Source of the DNA: Oreocharis arfaki
Lineage: Eukaryota; Chordata; Aves; Passeriformes; Paramythiidae
Assembly: GCA_013398015.1 (NCBI GenBank)
Contig: VZRR01011621.1
Location: forward strand, 248,001-312,000
Direction: 5' to 3'
Length of the DNA stretch: 64,000 bases
In this document: in pieces, positions 33,201 to 47,487 of the stretch
Layout: every line of letters starts with the position of its first letter
How positions within the stretch are numbered: position 1 is the first letter of the stretch
Made by a program: the position numbers and the translations under genes
Notes under the pieces: generated by a model
The model's database searches: none
Told to the model about the DNA's origin: nothing
The model's input: only the letters and a program-made list of their open reading frames with translations

Positions 33201-36200
33201 CCAACCTGCAAAGACTCACCTGGAAATGAGACAAAATCCAACATGTCACAAAATCAAAATGCTAGAGAAAACTCCGCAAAATAAATGGCACCCCTGAATT
33301 TGCTCACCCCTCGGCCAGATTTTATTCAGGAATGACTATTTTGTTGCTTTTGTTTCCAATCAAGCAGAAGAATGTGTTCCCCCAATACTCTAAATTTATG
33401 CTTCCTCACTCTCCCACAAGGAAACACGTGGTTCATCCAGGCCAAGATTCAAATATAGAGACTATTTTCACTGCTGAATATTTTCAGTCACATACTCTAT
33501 TTCAATGTTTTACAGAGGCACTGATGAGTAAAAACTGCTGCTGCATTAAAAACAGATGAATGCTGAGACAACTGACTGATGAACCTGAATGAAATGCACA
33601 AATAGCTCAAGAATGTGCCTGACTTCAGTCCTTTAACATCTAAATGGGTTACAAAATAACAATGGCTTTACACACGCAGTTTCTCCAAATTAACTTCAAA
33701 GGCACATATGATACAGACCTACATCTCCAGTTATATTCAGTTGTATTTCCATAAAACCAAAGCATTTAAATTCAAAGCTATTATTCTTTCTAACATGGAG
33801 CAAAAACATGCAAGATTAGCATTTACTGGGAAATAAGAACAGCACAAAAGCTAAAGGAAAAGAACAAAGCATGTACTACCTCTTCTTTGCACATGTATCA
33901 AGATATTGATATGTAAAAAGTGAAAGTGGCCAATTATTTTTGTGTCAGCTGGAATTGTCAGCAAATTCCGTGTAAGTGCCTCTTTTTCACTGTGCACATT
34001 TTGAACCACAATCAAAACCACACAAGTGAGTCTCTACCCCAGGCTGTATCCATTCCAAGCCTTTGGAATTTTCAGCTAGTAGTAAATGGCATAAGCAGGA
34101 CTCAGAAAATTCTGGAGTCCTTTTCAAGAAAATATCCAGCTAAAAGAAAAAGCACAAGGCTTATCATGCACCATAAAAATATCAAAATTGCTCAGCGTGA
34201 CCAAGATCTGTCATCATCTTGATTTCTAACACAGGGGAAAAGGAACTGGAAGTCCCAAAATTACTTAAGTCTTGTTTAAATCAGATACAGAGTTCATAGA
34301 ATCAAATGGAAAAAATAGTAAGTATTTGGTTAAATGCTAGACTAGGATCAGAGGCCTGATCAAAATATTTCTGAGTCTGCAAGGTGAGGACAAATGTTGC
34401 TGTTTCAGCTGGAGGGAGAACTGGAAATGTCAAGATGTGCTATGAATGAGAAAAAACCTAAACATCGCCGGTCAACAATTCACATTACTATAAATAAACA
34501 GTGAAAGAGGGGGAACAATAATATCCACTAAATAGAATAGTTTGTCTCTCATCTCACTCCCACCACACCATCGGGCTGGAATGCTGTTATGCCATGAGAT
34601 TGTTCAGTCTTCAGGAGCTGTATCTTGGCTCTGTCTGCCCCCTCCTTTTCCCTATGTTTTATCTGACTGTATCAGGCTCGCTACTGCCATTCATTTAAAT
34701 ATTTTTCCATGGTCACCGTTCTCTTGTACATTCAACTGCTCTCCTTCATCAGTTTTCCATCCTCATCTCTAAGTCTCACAACTGAAAACATGCCATAAAA
34801 AGCACAATCAAATCACCTTCTCCCTCCCGCTCTCCCCACAATTTCTCGGTGCTCAAAACATGTAGCTGAGCAAAAGCTCCTGCCACGCATTTAGAAGCGA
34901 CCTTTGTGGTGACTGCAGATGGCAAGACTAGATAGACACCTAAAGGACTGCCAAGATGCAGACAGAGAAGTCAGCGTCGTGTAAGAAGTGGTGACTGGGC
35001 AGACCATCTTTCATCTCTCAGATGAACACGGGGCCTGGCACGCTGAGCACGAAAGCATCAGGTCACTCAGAATGCCACACTGAGTCAAATAACATCCGCG
35101 ACCACCAAGTGGCCCAAACAAATCCCCCAAGAGACAGAAACTTCTGACACAACATACACATCACCCTACCAACACTCTTTTAAGTGGAACAGGAGTGTCT
35201 TGCAGAGGTGCACGTGGAGGTTGCATGAGTAACAACTGCAGATCTCTTAGGACTTAAAATAACAGGCACACAATAGCTTTCTTCTCCTTCTCCCCTTCCA
35301 TCCAAGGGCCTGAAAGTTCTCTGGACTGAAGGTCAACAGTTCACAACTTGTTCTCCCTCATGAATGTCAGCTCACTGGCAGGTTTGCTTATCTTCAGAAA
35401 ATGGGAGGGGAGAGCAGCTACACAGACATTTGCTTAACTTGTTCCAGTGTCTTTTTGTGTATATACATATATCACAAACTTTGTCAGTTGATTTCCATTT
35501 GAACCTGACCGCAGAATGCTTATGTAACAGGCTTCTTGCTTTATCAGAGAAGACCTGTTAAAGAACTCCGTGAACCACAGCACTGGGTCTGCATTTTGCC
35601 TTGCAGAGACTGACCTTCTCCATCAGGACAGCAACAGGCAACAGTCATAAGCACCAGCATGGAAAGGTGTTTTCTTCCACTTTTCACTGTGTGCTCCCTT
35701 CCTCACAGAGAGAGCCATAGCTGATTTCGTACAGTGCTTTATTCTGCAAACAAAGCCACTGACATACAAAACAGGGCATTCTCTTCTGAAAGAACAAGCA
35801 GCAACTTGGTTTTGACATTCAGCCACATACCTTCTACAATGAAATCTATTCACTCTGTACTAGAGCAGCACCTAGAAGCCCTGACTGACGACAAAGCACT
35901 CACTCTGTCAAGACAAGTAATTACTTCCCGAAGTTTCCAAGCTATATAGGCACAACAAAGGAGAGAAAAATGCAGTTCTTGCCTTTCAGAGATGAAGATC
36001 AGATGCAGATATGAAACACCAGACAAGGACCAGGAACAAACTGACGTACTCCTTTCTTTCCTCACCTTATCATTCCAAGTCATTCTTTGTGTTCCAAAAG
36101 TGTGTTCATGTTACAGGCGTGAAAAATAGAAAAACATTTCAAATATCCAATTCACATTTATTTGTTACATAATTTGTTGGACTCCTCTGCAATGAACTGC

Positions 36201-38213
36201 AGCAACAGCACATAACAGTCAAAACATGTCCAGCACAGAAACCTCACATGAGGCACATATTGGCTGTGATTAATCACGGAGCAGACTTATTTAGAAGAGA
36301 TGATTACTGAAACAAGAGAGCATGTTTATTTGGTATAGAGATTTTGCACAAATCAAAAGCAGAAACCTCAGACAGGACTGTCAAAGAAAGCATGAGAAAC
36401 TGTTCAGTTCATGTAACAGAGAAGCTTTGGTATCCAGAAAGTGGCATTGAGAACAGTCAGTAAATAGCGACTTAGATAATTAAAAGTGCATGGGGTCACA
36501 GCCTGGAACAGTATATTGCCATGGATTAAAAAAACCACCCATTTCACAATAGAAATCTCAGTTCTACACTTTTTGCAGAGGACCCATTTGATTATTCTTT
36601 TGGTATCTGTAATAGTTAAAACTTGAGCTTCATAGTCTGCTCAAGTTTTTCATCCATTGAATAGAAAAATAAAACACTTTTGAAAATGAAGCCAAGAACT
36701 GTAACTGCTGTAAAACCAAGGGTGAAAAAACCCCTGCAGCCCATATGATCACCTTAATTCCTCCCCCTTCATGTGTAAGCTGATACATCATTAGAAAGTC
36801 TTCCTGTCCTATTTCCTAAGAGCCTTCCTCTAAGCATTTTGTAATTCTGTAAGGCCTCTTCCCTGGCAAGCCCGCTTTAAAAATTAAACCCCTGTTTAGC
36901 AACAGTAGGTCTCATTAAAAGGTGCATTTACCACACAGTAGAATTCTCTATATTTAGAACTTGAAATACGTTGAATACCACAGCAAATGTAAGTATTGTG
37001 GGTGGTAAACATCCAGTTTAACAGCATCCACTGTATTTGTGTGGAAAAAAGACAGTTTTATAAATAGCTTCCAAAATTTTGCTCAACATAGGCAGCTAAT
37101 AATATCCAAAGATGTCTCATTTTACACCTTTTCATTTCTCCTACCAAAAGGAGTGATAGGGCTACGTTCTCTGTCAAGCCCCCACCTGGAACAAGTTCTG
37201 TGGGCATGCTGTGAACAGCAACTCAGTTGGGCTGCAAAACAGAAGTGAGAGCTAACCTGAGATTATCAGGAGCATTCTGGTCTGCCTTTTAGGCTGAAGA
37301 ACTTGATAAATCTTTCTGGTTAGATTTTGATGTCTTCCTATTCCAAGCTGGAAACACAGGAGCTATGTTGGATCAAGCTGTCCTCAACAGCTACAACTGA
37401 CTCATGCCCTTTGATAAGAACTTTTTGATTGTTTCCAAGAGCTCTTAGAAGATTTCTTTCTCTACATACTAGCTTCAGAAACTTCAGCTTTGGTTTGCAA
37501 GTTAATGATAATTCATGCAGATCTGCATCCCTGTAAATCTATAATAAACTGATGTCTGGCACAGAACATAATCCATGAGAAATACTGCTCCTTTCACAGA
37601 TTAATCAAGATAAAGCTAGTTCAAAAGGGCCTCATTTTCCCCTTTTGCCAGCCTTCTAAATTATATTGCTTTTTTTTTCTTTTAATCCTAATCTTCTGCT
37701 TAAAATGTGTGTATGCATCTAGTCATGTTCACTGGCATTTCTTTGTGACACAATTAATTTTCTGAGCTGCTGGGAGCTCACAAGTCCAGTAGAAGTTGGC
37801 AGGTGCAACATATCATGATGTAAAGATACAATAACAAAAGACCACCTTCTCAGACCACTTCTTCAGACTGAATTTATACACCATTAAGCCATTCATCAGT
37901 CGGTTTCTTCCTCAAAGACTTCTCAGAAAAACAAGAAAATGTAAATCTGTCTTCAGTTGTATTGCATCAAGGCAGAATGTCTGTAATTCTGTCTGTGGGT
38001 AAGAAAGTCAATTCCTGTGGTGAGAACCCAGGAAACAATTTTTAAAATATTACAGCTTTTGATGCATAGTCGTTCCTTTTGGAGTTAGGAAAAACATCTG
38101 CACTTTCCAACTACTGTGTTAATCATGGGCAGTTCTCTTGTAGCGCTTCTGAGATACACAATCCAAAGATGTCCACCCACATCCATGATGTTATGATTCC
38201 AAGTGTGCTGGGC

Positions 38214-38380
38214 CTACTGTGGAGTTTGACAGAGAGCCATGGAGTGTCCTGCCCCACATCCAACTAAGATCAGTTTTGCACAGCCAAGAGCTTTGACTGG
38301 CTTTGGGACACGAACGTTTGCTTCTGTGCCATCACCACACATCCCATGTTCGTTCCATCCCCAAGAGAAGCACTGGCCAC
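38214..38380 (-). CDS. SERGEF: SERGEF exon with the last RCC1 repeat (partial gene)
   Basis: On the - strand, after a CTCTCTTTCAG acceptor (AG at 38382-38381), the frame reads GGQCFSWGWNEHGMCGDGTE, ANVRVPKPVKALGC, then LVGCGAGHSMALCQTP. This matches the final RCC1 blade of SERGEF (DelGEF, secretion-regulating guanine nucleotide exchange factor), a cytoplasmic beta-propeller protein linked to the exocyst and secretion. Human SERGEF has WGWNEHGMCGDGTEANV at the same place. Entry is phase 1 (G|GT), as expected from the human G-G junction. The exon either ends with Q-stop (TAG 38216-38214) or splices at GTAGGC (exon end 38218, phase 2) to a further exon. Human SERGEF continues ~55 residues past this point, which favours splicing. 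SERGEF neighbours KCNC1 tail to tail in mammals. Confidence 0.93.
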
Positions 38381-41076
38381 CTGAAAGAGAGCAGAGAAAA
38401 TACAGAATAAAGACCAAAAAGCACAACAGCTTCAGTTAGTTTTAAGGAGTAGATTTGTCAAGTCATCTCCTATTTAGGTTCTCAGGAATTCTAAGGTGGA
38501 AAAAATGTTCTGGTTCTCTTGAAAATGTAAATAAACCCACATGACTAATTCTCCATCCTGTTCCATATTGTTAGCAACAGAAGAGAGATCAAAACAACAA
38601 AGACATTTGAAAATCACTTAGTAAATACATAGTTCAGTATTTATGTGGAGCCCACAGAAATCTCTCTGCATTTTAAGAGCCCTCCCTGAAATGATATGCA
38701 ATCCCTGTCTTTCAAGTTTCCCCTAGTAAGCAGAAGTATGATAAATCAAGAACAGTGACTTTATTAATTCACTGCATGATCTGCAGGACTGAGGAACACA
38801 GAGTCACAGTTCAGCCAAATTGCATTTCATTCCTAGCTTCAAGTTCACATGTCACCTTTTCCCTTTAATCCTTTAAGTCTTCAACAGCCTGCGTTATTCT
38901 TAATCATCCTACCTCTTCTGCTTGCTTTGACATCATTTCACTGCTTTTATTATTCTTATTTTCCCTCATTATTATTTATTCTTGTAAGATCTACTCTTTT
39001 ATATCCCAAATAACGATTAATGTATTATTATTACCCCATAGTACTCTTCTTTGAAGCACAATATGCAAAATTTGTTCTATAAATGGCTGGCATAATAAAA
39101 AAAATCCACCAAAACCTCCTGATTCTGAACTACAAGTGCTATTTTCTATTCTTTACTTGGCTGCCAGAGACTGTGTCTGTGACTTTCTGTACTAAAAAAG
39201 AAAGCCATCCTGCCATATAATCATGTTTGTGATGCCATTGTTATTTTTGAAAAGCAGCAGGTATTAAGCATGAAGTAGCATTCTGGATTCCAAATAATGA
39301 GAAGAAAAGGGCCAAAATTCACAAAATCTAATCCCAGTCACGATTCTAGTTTTCAAAATTCAGAAACAAATTATTGCAAGGCTAGCAGGACCATCTTCCC
39401 TGCAAATCCTGTAACATTTCACTGTCCTCTGCTCTCTTTACATTATTAGTATATTGAAGTTCCCCTCTTCTGCAATGAAGTATAAATGTTACTGAGGCCA
39501 GATGTAAATAAACAATGACGTTTCATTTTCCTGTGTTCTTTAAGGCAATGGAACACAACAAAGCACCACCAGAACACCACAGTAGGCGAGGCACATCTCA
39601 CCTGATACAGCAGTTCTGTTACTCTTATCTCAGGAGGCACCAGATGTTCTCATGACTGTGCATGTGCAATACTGACAGCCCAACCCACACCCCAAATGCA
39701 CGCACATGTGCTGCCAGAAAGTGCCAAAGACTGAATGTGCAACATCGCCCATTTAAATATCAACAGACCATCCTACAGGTTAATGGGATTTTTCTTTTTG
39801 GTAAGGTTCCAGGCAAAAATGTTTATGTAAATATTAAAAAGCAGAAAAAAAAGACACCCCAAGCCACACCAGAGACACATCACAGACTAATTCTTCAAGG
39901 AAGCTGCACCTAAGAAAAGACTTTTTTTTTTTTGCACAGTTAATATGTGAACGCTGCAGAATGAGCCAAGCTTACAAGTTTAATGAAAAGAGAATATAAT
40001 ATGCCCTAACATTAGTAAGGTGACTGTGGTAAACTTTTTTTTACTAGACACCAGCAATTGCTACAACAACTTACATGCTTCTGTGAAGACTCACTACATC
40101 TGTTTAAAGGGTTTCTTATTTCTTTTTTCATCCTGTCCCATCAGGACAAGAGAGAGGGAACCAGAAATTTTCTGGTCACTTTGTATTACAAACTGCTCAG
40201 TGAACACTAATGGTATCACAAATAGTCAAAGAAAGAGTGCATTAGGATATTAACCTCTCAAATTGATACACATATCTAGTGAAATATCTTTTGAAAAAAC
40301 ATAATAGAAAAATTCACAACTTAGGAACCCCCCAGACAAGAACACCTTCCCTAAAATAAGGATTGTGGAATCTTTTCCAGCCTTCACTTCTCCAAGCGTG
40401 CAGAAAGGCCACCAAAATAGATTTTTCTACTTGATTCCAGTGATCTCTAAGGTTACTGAAATGGGACAAGAGTGAAAACTGGCAAAAGAAAAATGGAAAG
40501 TAAGCAGGATTTATGAATGGTCTCATACAAAACCACCTTGTACATCCATGGAGAGCTGGCAGAAATCTGAAGAGATGAAAGGGCAGCTGACAGATATGGA
40601 ATGACAGGCCACAAAAATGTTTCTCACCATCATCAAGTCAGAATCAGGAAAGCTAAAAGGCAGAGAATTTTTGCTGTGAAAATGAAAGGTGTACAGTACC
40701 ACATCTGCCTGTAGAAGATTCAGTGAAAGATTTGTACACAGAAACAGCCAAATGCTTGACTTGTGTCAGAGAAAGCAGAATTTGCAGAAAACACACCAAG
40801 TCCATTTTTTTTGCAGCAATGTATTAACAAAACTTGGAGGAGGGCTGGGCAAAATGAGTGTGGTGAAAGTGGCCAGGAGGGAACAAGCAGCTATGTGAAT
40901 CCCTGGCACAGAAGTCAAAGTCGGTGAAGATCGAAGGTAATGAGGCATCTATTTTAAAAAATTACACAAATTACATCTGCAGAGTTAAAGGCAGACCCTA
41001 AGAAGAACTAATGGCTAGCCTCTGGACAAAGGGTACTGTCTCATGGCTTTTTTTCTTCTCCCACATTCCCCTCCCT

Positions 41077-41106
41077 TCTTTTATTTTTTTTTCTTTTTTT
41101 TTTTTC
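41077..41106. repeat. T-rich tract
   Basis: Low-complexity run mostly of T, with T9 and T12 stretches split by a few C and A. On the - strand (SERGEF sense) it is A-rich. No SINE body is recognised beside it. Confidence 0.8.
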
Positions 41107-44100
41107 TGGTTTTCTTTCTGATTGCTTTTATTTCCAGTTTATTGCTGATAAAAACACAGAACCAGCAGCCCTACATGCCTTCACAAGAAAATTCAGTTTC
41201 TATGTCTGTGCCATACCTTCCCAGGACGAAAGAGCATTAGAATGATGTCTATTAACACAGCTACAAATTGCTTCTAACAAAATTTAGAACAAGCACTGCA
41301 GCACGTTCTCAAACCGAATGGTTTGTGTTTGGTGAGGTGAGGGAAGGTTACTCTGTGTTACTGGTTAAGTGAAACCACGCAAGATGTTGCATATACCTTT
41401 TCCCTTTTAAAACATAAGTACTCAAAGCACAAATGAAACCCACAGAACTCACACGGCAACGCAGCATAATCCCAAGGGAATTTCAGCTGCGTTCACAGTC
41501 ACACTAATCAAAGTTCGGACTAATGCTATGCAGGATTTTTCCCGAAACATTAAATATGTAAGACAGAGGGACAACAAAATCCTTAACAAATCTGTTTTGG
41601 TCAAACAACACAAGAAGAGGCTACTGCCCTTCTTCTGTCTGCAATAATTATCCAGGCTTTTTCCAAGGTAACTGAAGTGACAACAGCAATCTACAGGTCC
41701 ATTAAACTGGAGAAAAGTAAAATAAAGCTGCATCATATTGGACAAGATTCAGGAGAAAGAAGAGAATTTAGAGTCACTCCTCATTGCTAAGGGGAATCTT
41801 CAGATGGAAGAATCGATGTTAGCAAATAAGATGCTCTGGGAGAGATTCACTGCATTTAACTTCAGCCACCTAAAAAATCAAGCAACTTAGCTATAGATCA
41901 TTATCCTCTGTATTCCTCGAGGGCCAATGGAGACATCTGCATCTCTCCAGCAGAGAGACAGATTCATCTTATCCAAACACTGGTGTGAAAATCAAGTCTG
42001 TCTCACTTTGGTGACAATAAAGGGAGACCACGTGATTGCCCTAGCCTTGGCATATCAGTTTTATGCAGCTGAAGACAGGTTATATTAAATTCATATCTTT
42101 ACAATTGATCTGAAGGCAAAGCAAGGAAAACTGGAAACAAGGAAGCTGCAAATATCACTGCAGCCCAGCTTCAGGCTACAAACAGTCTGCTTCTAAACCA
42201 GCCTGTGCCCTGGAGGCTTATCACTGAAATCTTTAAAAGCTCCTCTTTTCTGTTTCTCCTCTCCCATTCTTACAGCCAGCAAACAAACAGAAGGTGGCCT
42301 TAAAGACAAGCCAAGTATCTCAAAGCCAAGCTATTCAAGAGACAGCTTCACATTTTAGGGAAATCTTAAAATGTTTTAGTACAGCTCTATTATATTGGCT
42401 CTGTGCTCATAGCAATACTCCACAATGCTTCAAATTATTATTTCTTTTTGACCTTAAATTGGTGCTACTCTACTCTTTTTGTTATAGACAAAGTTACAGT
42501 AGGCAGGAGATCAGCTCAGAACAGGTCACAAGTCATTAAACTGCATCAAGGCTGGACCACAAACAAAATTCAGGTGTCTCAGCCACCTTTCCCTTGATTA
42601 TTTGAAAGCCTTTAAAACCTCAAAAGGAACAATGTAACACTACACAGAAGGAGATTTAGACTATACTTCTCCTGGAGAGTTGCAAAACACAAATGAGTAA
42701 GTTTTCCTGTTTTTTCAGGCCATCTGGTGGTTCAGGGTGTCACATAAAAAGGCAATAAGCATCCCTCTAAACTTTTGTATTTTTAATAGTAACAATTCTG
42801 CAACAATTCCACTAATTTTTGCATTAGTGCAAAAGATCTGCAATATTAAATTGTAAGAAACAGGATTGATATAAATTGTTTTCTGCAGAAAAACATGGAA
42901 ATGTATTAGTAACTAAAAGGGAAGGCTAGGCATTGTGCAAAATCTCATTAAAGGCAAAGCTTGGAATGTATGGTGGCACCATCTCAAGACACGGTGGTAC
43001 CTCCAAAACTAGGAAAGAACTAAAAGATCCACATTCAGTTTTTCTTATGGAGCCACATTTTCAAGGAGCAAGCTGCCATGTGCTCCAGGCAGCCCCTCGA
43101 ATTACTATTCAAGCCTCAGAAATGTGTGGCTGGCTTTCAAGTGAGTAAGCTGGATAAAAATCAGACACATTGCAGCGCTGACAGAATATACAGGTAAGAA
43201 ACACCATACATTTTTGATATTAAGTACAAAGCCATGGTGCTAAAGGCATGCTGATTTCAAAGTTAGCCTCCAGTCAACAACCTGCCCTCACTCCACCTTT
43301 ACATCATTAGTAGCTCTCCTCAGGCTGTGGACCTTAACCACTCAGCCCCTCCTCAGCAGTGGTTTTACACAAGTGGAAAGTCAGCTGACTTCAGGTCATG
43401 CCTCTGTGGTTCATCCTGGCACCTGGAAAGAACAACTTTAAACGCCCTCAAACAATTCATCATAACAAATGCACGAAGCCTGCACTATGAGGACATCTCT
43501 GACTCGGTGCTCTAAACTAGTATCTGATGTGAACTACTTTTTTTTCCCAGCAGAAGCACTGTTTTGTTAGAAGGACCTTCTCTCTGGCTAGGTTTGTATC
43601 TTGTGTAATACAGCAGGGACTTCAAACGGGGTCAGGGCCTCAAGGCCAACTGCCAGAATATCCAATTGCAATCCATAACCACCTACTGAAGAGAGTCAGA
43701 AAATCAAACTGAGAATACAATATGCATAGTATGGGCTTAGGCATGTGCAGTACTGTGAAATGCAGCAATAAGGCTACACATCTCCTTTGCAATTAATTTC
43801 GGTTGGGAAAGTCTAATTTCTAGTTTGTGCTTCGGTATCAGTGTCTATCCCACAGACTGCAAACACAAGAGCAGTACAGAGCACATCTAATCTTTTCTGT
43901 TCTCGTTTCCACAGCATATAAGCAGCCAAGAGTTACAAAATGGGAAGGGGAAGGAATCATGTTTATGATAAGATAATTTCCAAGGGCAATGTAGAACATC
44001 TGCCACAGCCTGAAAACTGTATCTGGAGAAGGAGCCCCACACACAGCAATGCAGAGAAGAGGGGAAAGACACAGCAAGATGTCACTTAGCAAAAAAAGCC

Positions 44101-44408
44101 ATAGCAGATCCATGCAAACATGCTGTGCATTTTCTTGTGCACTGTTTTTAGCATCAGGCTAATAACTGAGCCCACCCCTAGAGGAAGTGCTATCTCGCCA
44201 AATTACAATGACAATAGAAATTTTGTTCTGTTCTCACAGGGCACTTCAAAGCAGGAGCTGAATGGCTCACTGCACAAATTGGTATGTATCTATTTGAAAG
44301 AATCACTCCACATTACATCAAATAAACAGTTTAGGTTACCACTCGGGCTAGTTTATGATAGAATTTATTTTTTCCTTCTCAGTTACGCATTGTCATTTTG
44401 AAGCAAAC

Positions 44409-44424
44409 AAAAAAAAAAAAAAAA
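44409..44424. repeat. A16 homopolymer
   Basis: Sixteen A in a row, followed by GGAGGAAG. No retrocopy is recognised upstream. Confidence 0.95.
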
Positions 44425-47400
44425 GGAGGAAGAATTTCACAAAACTGAATTTAGGATTTAAAAACAACAGACTTGCAACTCCAGATTTCTTGGGCTGCTG
44501 CACCCTTGTAGTTTTTGTGCTGGAACTGAAGCCCTGTAAGATGGAGATGGTTGCTTTGCTGGGTGTAGGTAGCAAGGACAGAAATCTACTGCAAGGATTA
44601 TCTGTTCACATTTCTGTTTCCATGGGGAAACATGAATGGTACTAACTATGTCTAAAGCTCACAGGTGCTGCACAAGGTTTTTCTTTTGGTTTTACTCAAA
44701 CCTGTCAATTCCTTCCCAACAGGAAAGCATCTCCAACTCAACACAGAACAAAACCTGGGCTCACGACTTTGTGCAAGACTGAACGTAACTGGTCCACTGA
44801 CAATACATGAGGATTATATCATACACGAAGCAGCTGCAGTGCAGAGAGGATTAAGCATTAAAGATGCTTTTTTTTACACCTGTAGAAGACAAGAAAATCT
44901 TTGAATTTTGCTCGCTTAAGTACAGGACAAAAACACCTGACAGAAATCAATCAATGGAGATATTTGTCTTGAGGCTCTGACCGTGGCACTAATGTCTGTT
45001 CCATCAGGATATCAGACATGGCAGAGATTGACATTCATTCAGAACTTACATCCCTGCCTCTCACAGTGACAGGCATTCAATGTGTCACAGTGCTTTAGCT
45101 TTGTATGACCAGAACTAGACAATCACAATCTCATCACAGAGCCAGAGACTGCAGTCTCACGACCCTCTGTACCATGTGAAACAGAACATGCAGGAAATAC
45201 CTTATACCTAGTGCTTAGTAAGAAGTCATCCACTCAAGGCAGAATGCCAGAGCTCATCTAGAAGAGTGCGAGCCATTCAAGTGTCCCATGGGACCCTATG
45301 GTGCCATGGCCATTTGTGCCCATGAATTCCAGGCATTATCATTTCAAATTTGCACACACCGCAAACTGACATAAGTGGTGACACAAAGAAAAGGAGGGGA
45401 CAGCTGTGATTCTTCTGACCTACAACGTTACCTCCAAGACCTAGAACTGAAGGGCATCTTCAGCACAGGCCTAGGAAAAGTCATAGATGAAAGCAGAAGC
45501 AAGAATCTGAGAGCCCCCTCAAGCTGCATTCCAGTCCTACATGTAGCTTTCACAGCACTAAGCAAATCAGAGAGCAGGAGAAAGGACAGTCAGCAAGATG
45601 AGGAGGTGCATGCAGGTGAAATGGTGCTTCCTCCTACTTTGCTGGCTGAAGTCAGAAACAAGAGACCCCACTGGGCTCTCAGGAACTCTCTCATCAAGGA
45701 AGAACAGCTAGGTTGGAAAAGGATATTCTGGAAATGTTTTGGTGCTTAACATATTTCATAAGGCAACCCTTTGTAGAACATTGGTCTATTTACAAGCATG
45801 AGCTTTAAGGCGATCACACAGACCAGGCTAGAGATGACTGTCAGTCCTTGGCATCTTATAAAAAATACTTACGATATAGCAAAAGCTGAAGAGATAGTCC
45901 ATATGGCCACATTTACCTACAATTACTCTCCTGACTGCTGTTCTCTTCCTCTGAAGGGCTGTTTGCACTGAACAAAAGTGAGCGTTCTGGGATTTATCTC
46001 TGAAGGTGTCCTTTTCTGCAGAATACAATTCTCCAACTCAAAACCAAGAATTGAAATGTGTAAACCTTCCACATGGACATCTTGTGTAAAATAGCTTTGT
46101 GTTTAAATGGGCTTCAGTTTGAACTTTTCCCCTTTGATTTTCCTTTAGCAATTGCAAGGCTGCATTTTGGTCAAGTTTCAAGACACACGATATGAATGTG
46201 CATTACTGTTGAGTGAAGTCTAAAAAAACTGCTTGTTGATATTAAACAAGTGAGGGCTTTTTTCCCCCTACGCTTAACAAGTAATCTGAGATCAATTCCA
46301 GCAGTCATAAGCTGAAGTGTTAGAAATGCAAAGAGAAAAATCAAGGAAGCAAGTGGTGACTGAGTTGCTCAGTTTCCATCTTACTGATCGAACTCGCAGA
46401 TTTTCTCACAGCTACGCAAACATCGCCACAGAACAAAAGTAGTTGCAGCTCAGCAGTGATGATATTAGGATGCCTTATTTTGCAGTTTCAAGTTGTAATC
46501 TTGGTGTATCACAATGGCTCAGATGATGGCACCCCTGCAAGTGTCACAGTGCAGCCATAACAGTGACAGCACTGTAGTACATGTGCGCTGCAAGAGCTTT
46601 AAAATGCCTAGCCTGATGCAAGCTATAGCATAGCTGTAGTCAGAGAGAGTTCAGGGTGAACCAACCCTCCTTTCTGGGCAGGATTTGTGGATTACAAGTT
46701 TCCTCTGTGCTGCAACTGTTGTACTTGAGTTAACCCACTTGTACCCGGTTCAAGTGTGCCTACACCACACTGTACTGTAGTGCAAGCGCACATCTAATAA
46801 AACTCCTGTGGGTCATGTGCCCTGTCTTGTCTGTCTGTCTCAGTCTGTGCCTGTTGTTACAGGGACTCTTGTAACTCATCACTGTGCAGGGTCCTAAATG
46901 GGGTGACTCTAGATCTACTCAGATACAACAAAGGTTGGGGCATTTGAGCACCTAGAAAGAGTAAAAAGCGAACACCTTGGTAACATCCCCTCATTAACAC
47001 TGACGCCACTTACAGCCACCATTCCCCTCTGCCTCACACAACACAGTTCTGTGAAATAACAGGACCCCTTTCAAAGAAGAAAACAGCTGACAGAGCTGTG
47101 ACAAAAGATGAAAGCAAGCAATAAAACAACCAGAAAAAAAACATCCCATGATTCGGACTTCAAACACAAACCATAGAGAGGTTCATGTCAAGTATGTGCA
47201 CCAAAGGCAAGTCACGTTTTCTCAGAAAGGCTGATGAAACACAATGCTCGTACCCAAGGCTGGCTGTGCAAGGCTGGGCTGGTGTTAGCTTTCAATTGCA
47301 AGTAAACTGTTGAATACTGAAGAAAAACAGTTCCAAAAAACCCACAACAAAACCCCAAACAAACTGCAAAGTATTAACACCACAAACTGCACCCTCAGTC

Positions 47401-47487
47401 CCATCTACATGGCTAAGCCATTAGTCTGATTTCTGCAAAGCAGGACCCAAGTGGTCTAGCTCTTCCCAAGCAGTCCAACTCTCCCCA

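Larger units (their letters stand above)
29305..38213. other. Region between the KCNC1 end and the SERGEF exon
   Basis: KCNC1 ends at the left and the identified SERGEF exon lies at the right. It should be intergenic plus, if SERGEF splices beyond 38218, its last intron and 3'UTR. A possible - strand terminal exon at 29334-29409 is noted as a finding. A tRNA-derived SINE is at 32350-32515. Elsewhere I see no family-recognisable ORF or RNA gene; listed ORFs are chance. Confidence 0.6.

Noticed and set aside
40314..40526. - strand ORF ending VLVWGVPKL as an RCC1 blade
   Set aside because: Only VWG is shared with the RCC1 repeat; the following HGQLG and flanking splice sites are missing.
45375..45749. 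124-codon + strand ORF
   Set aside because: No domain, no splice context recognised and antisense to SERGEF; length is within chance for this much sequence.
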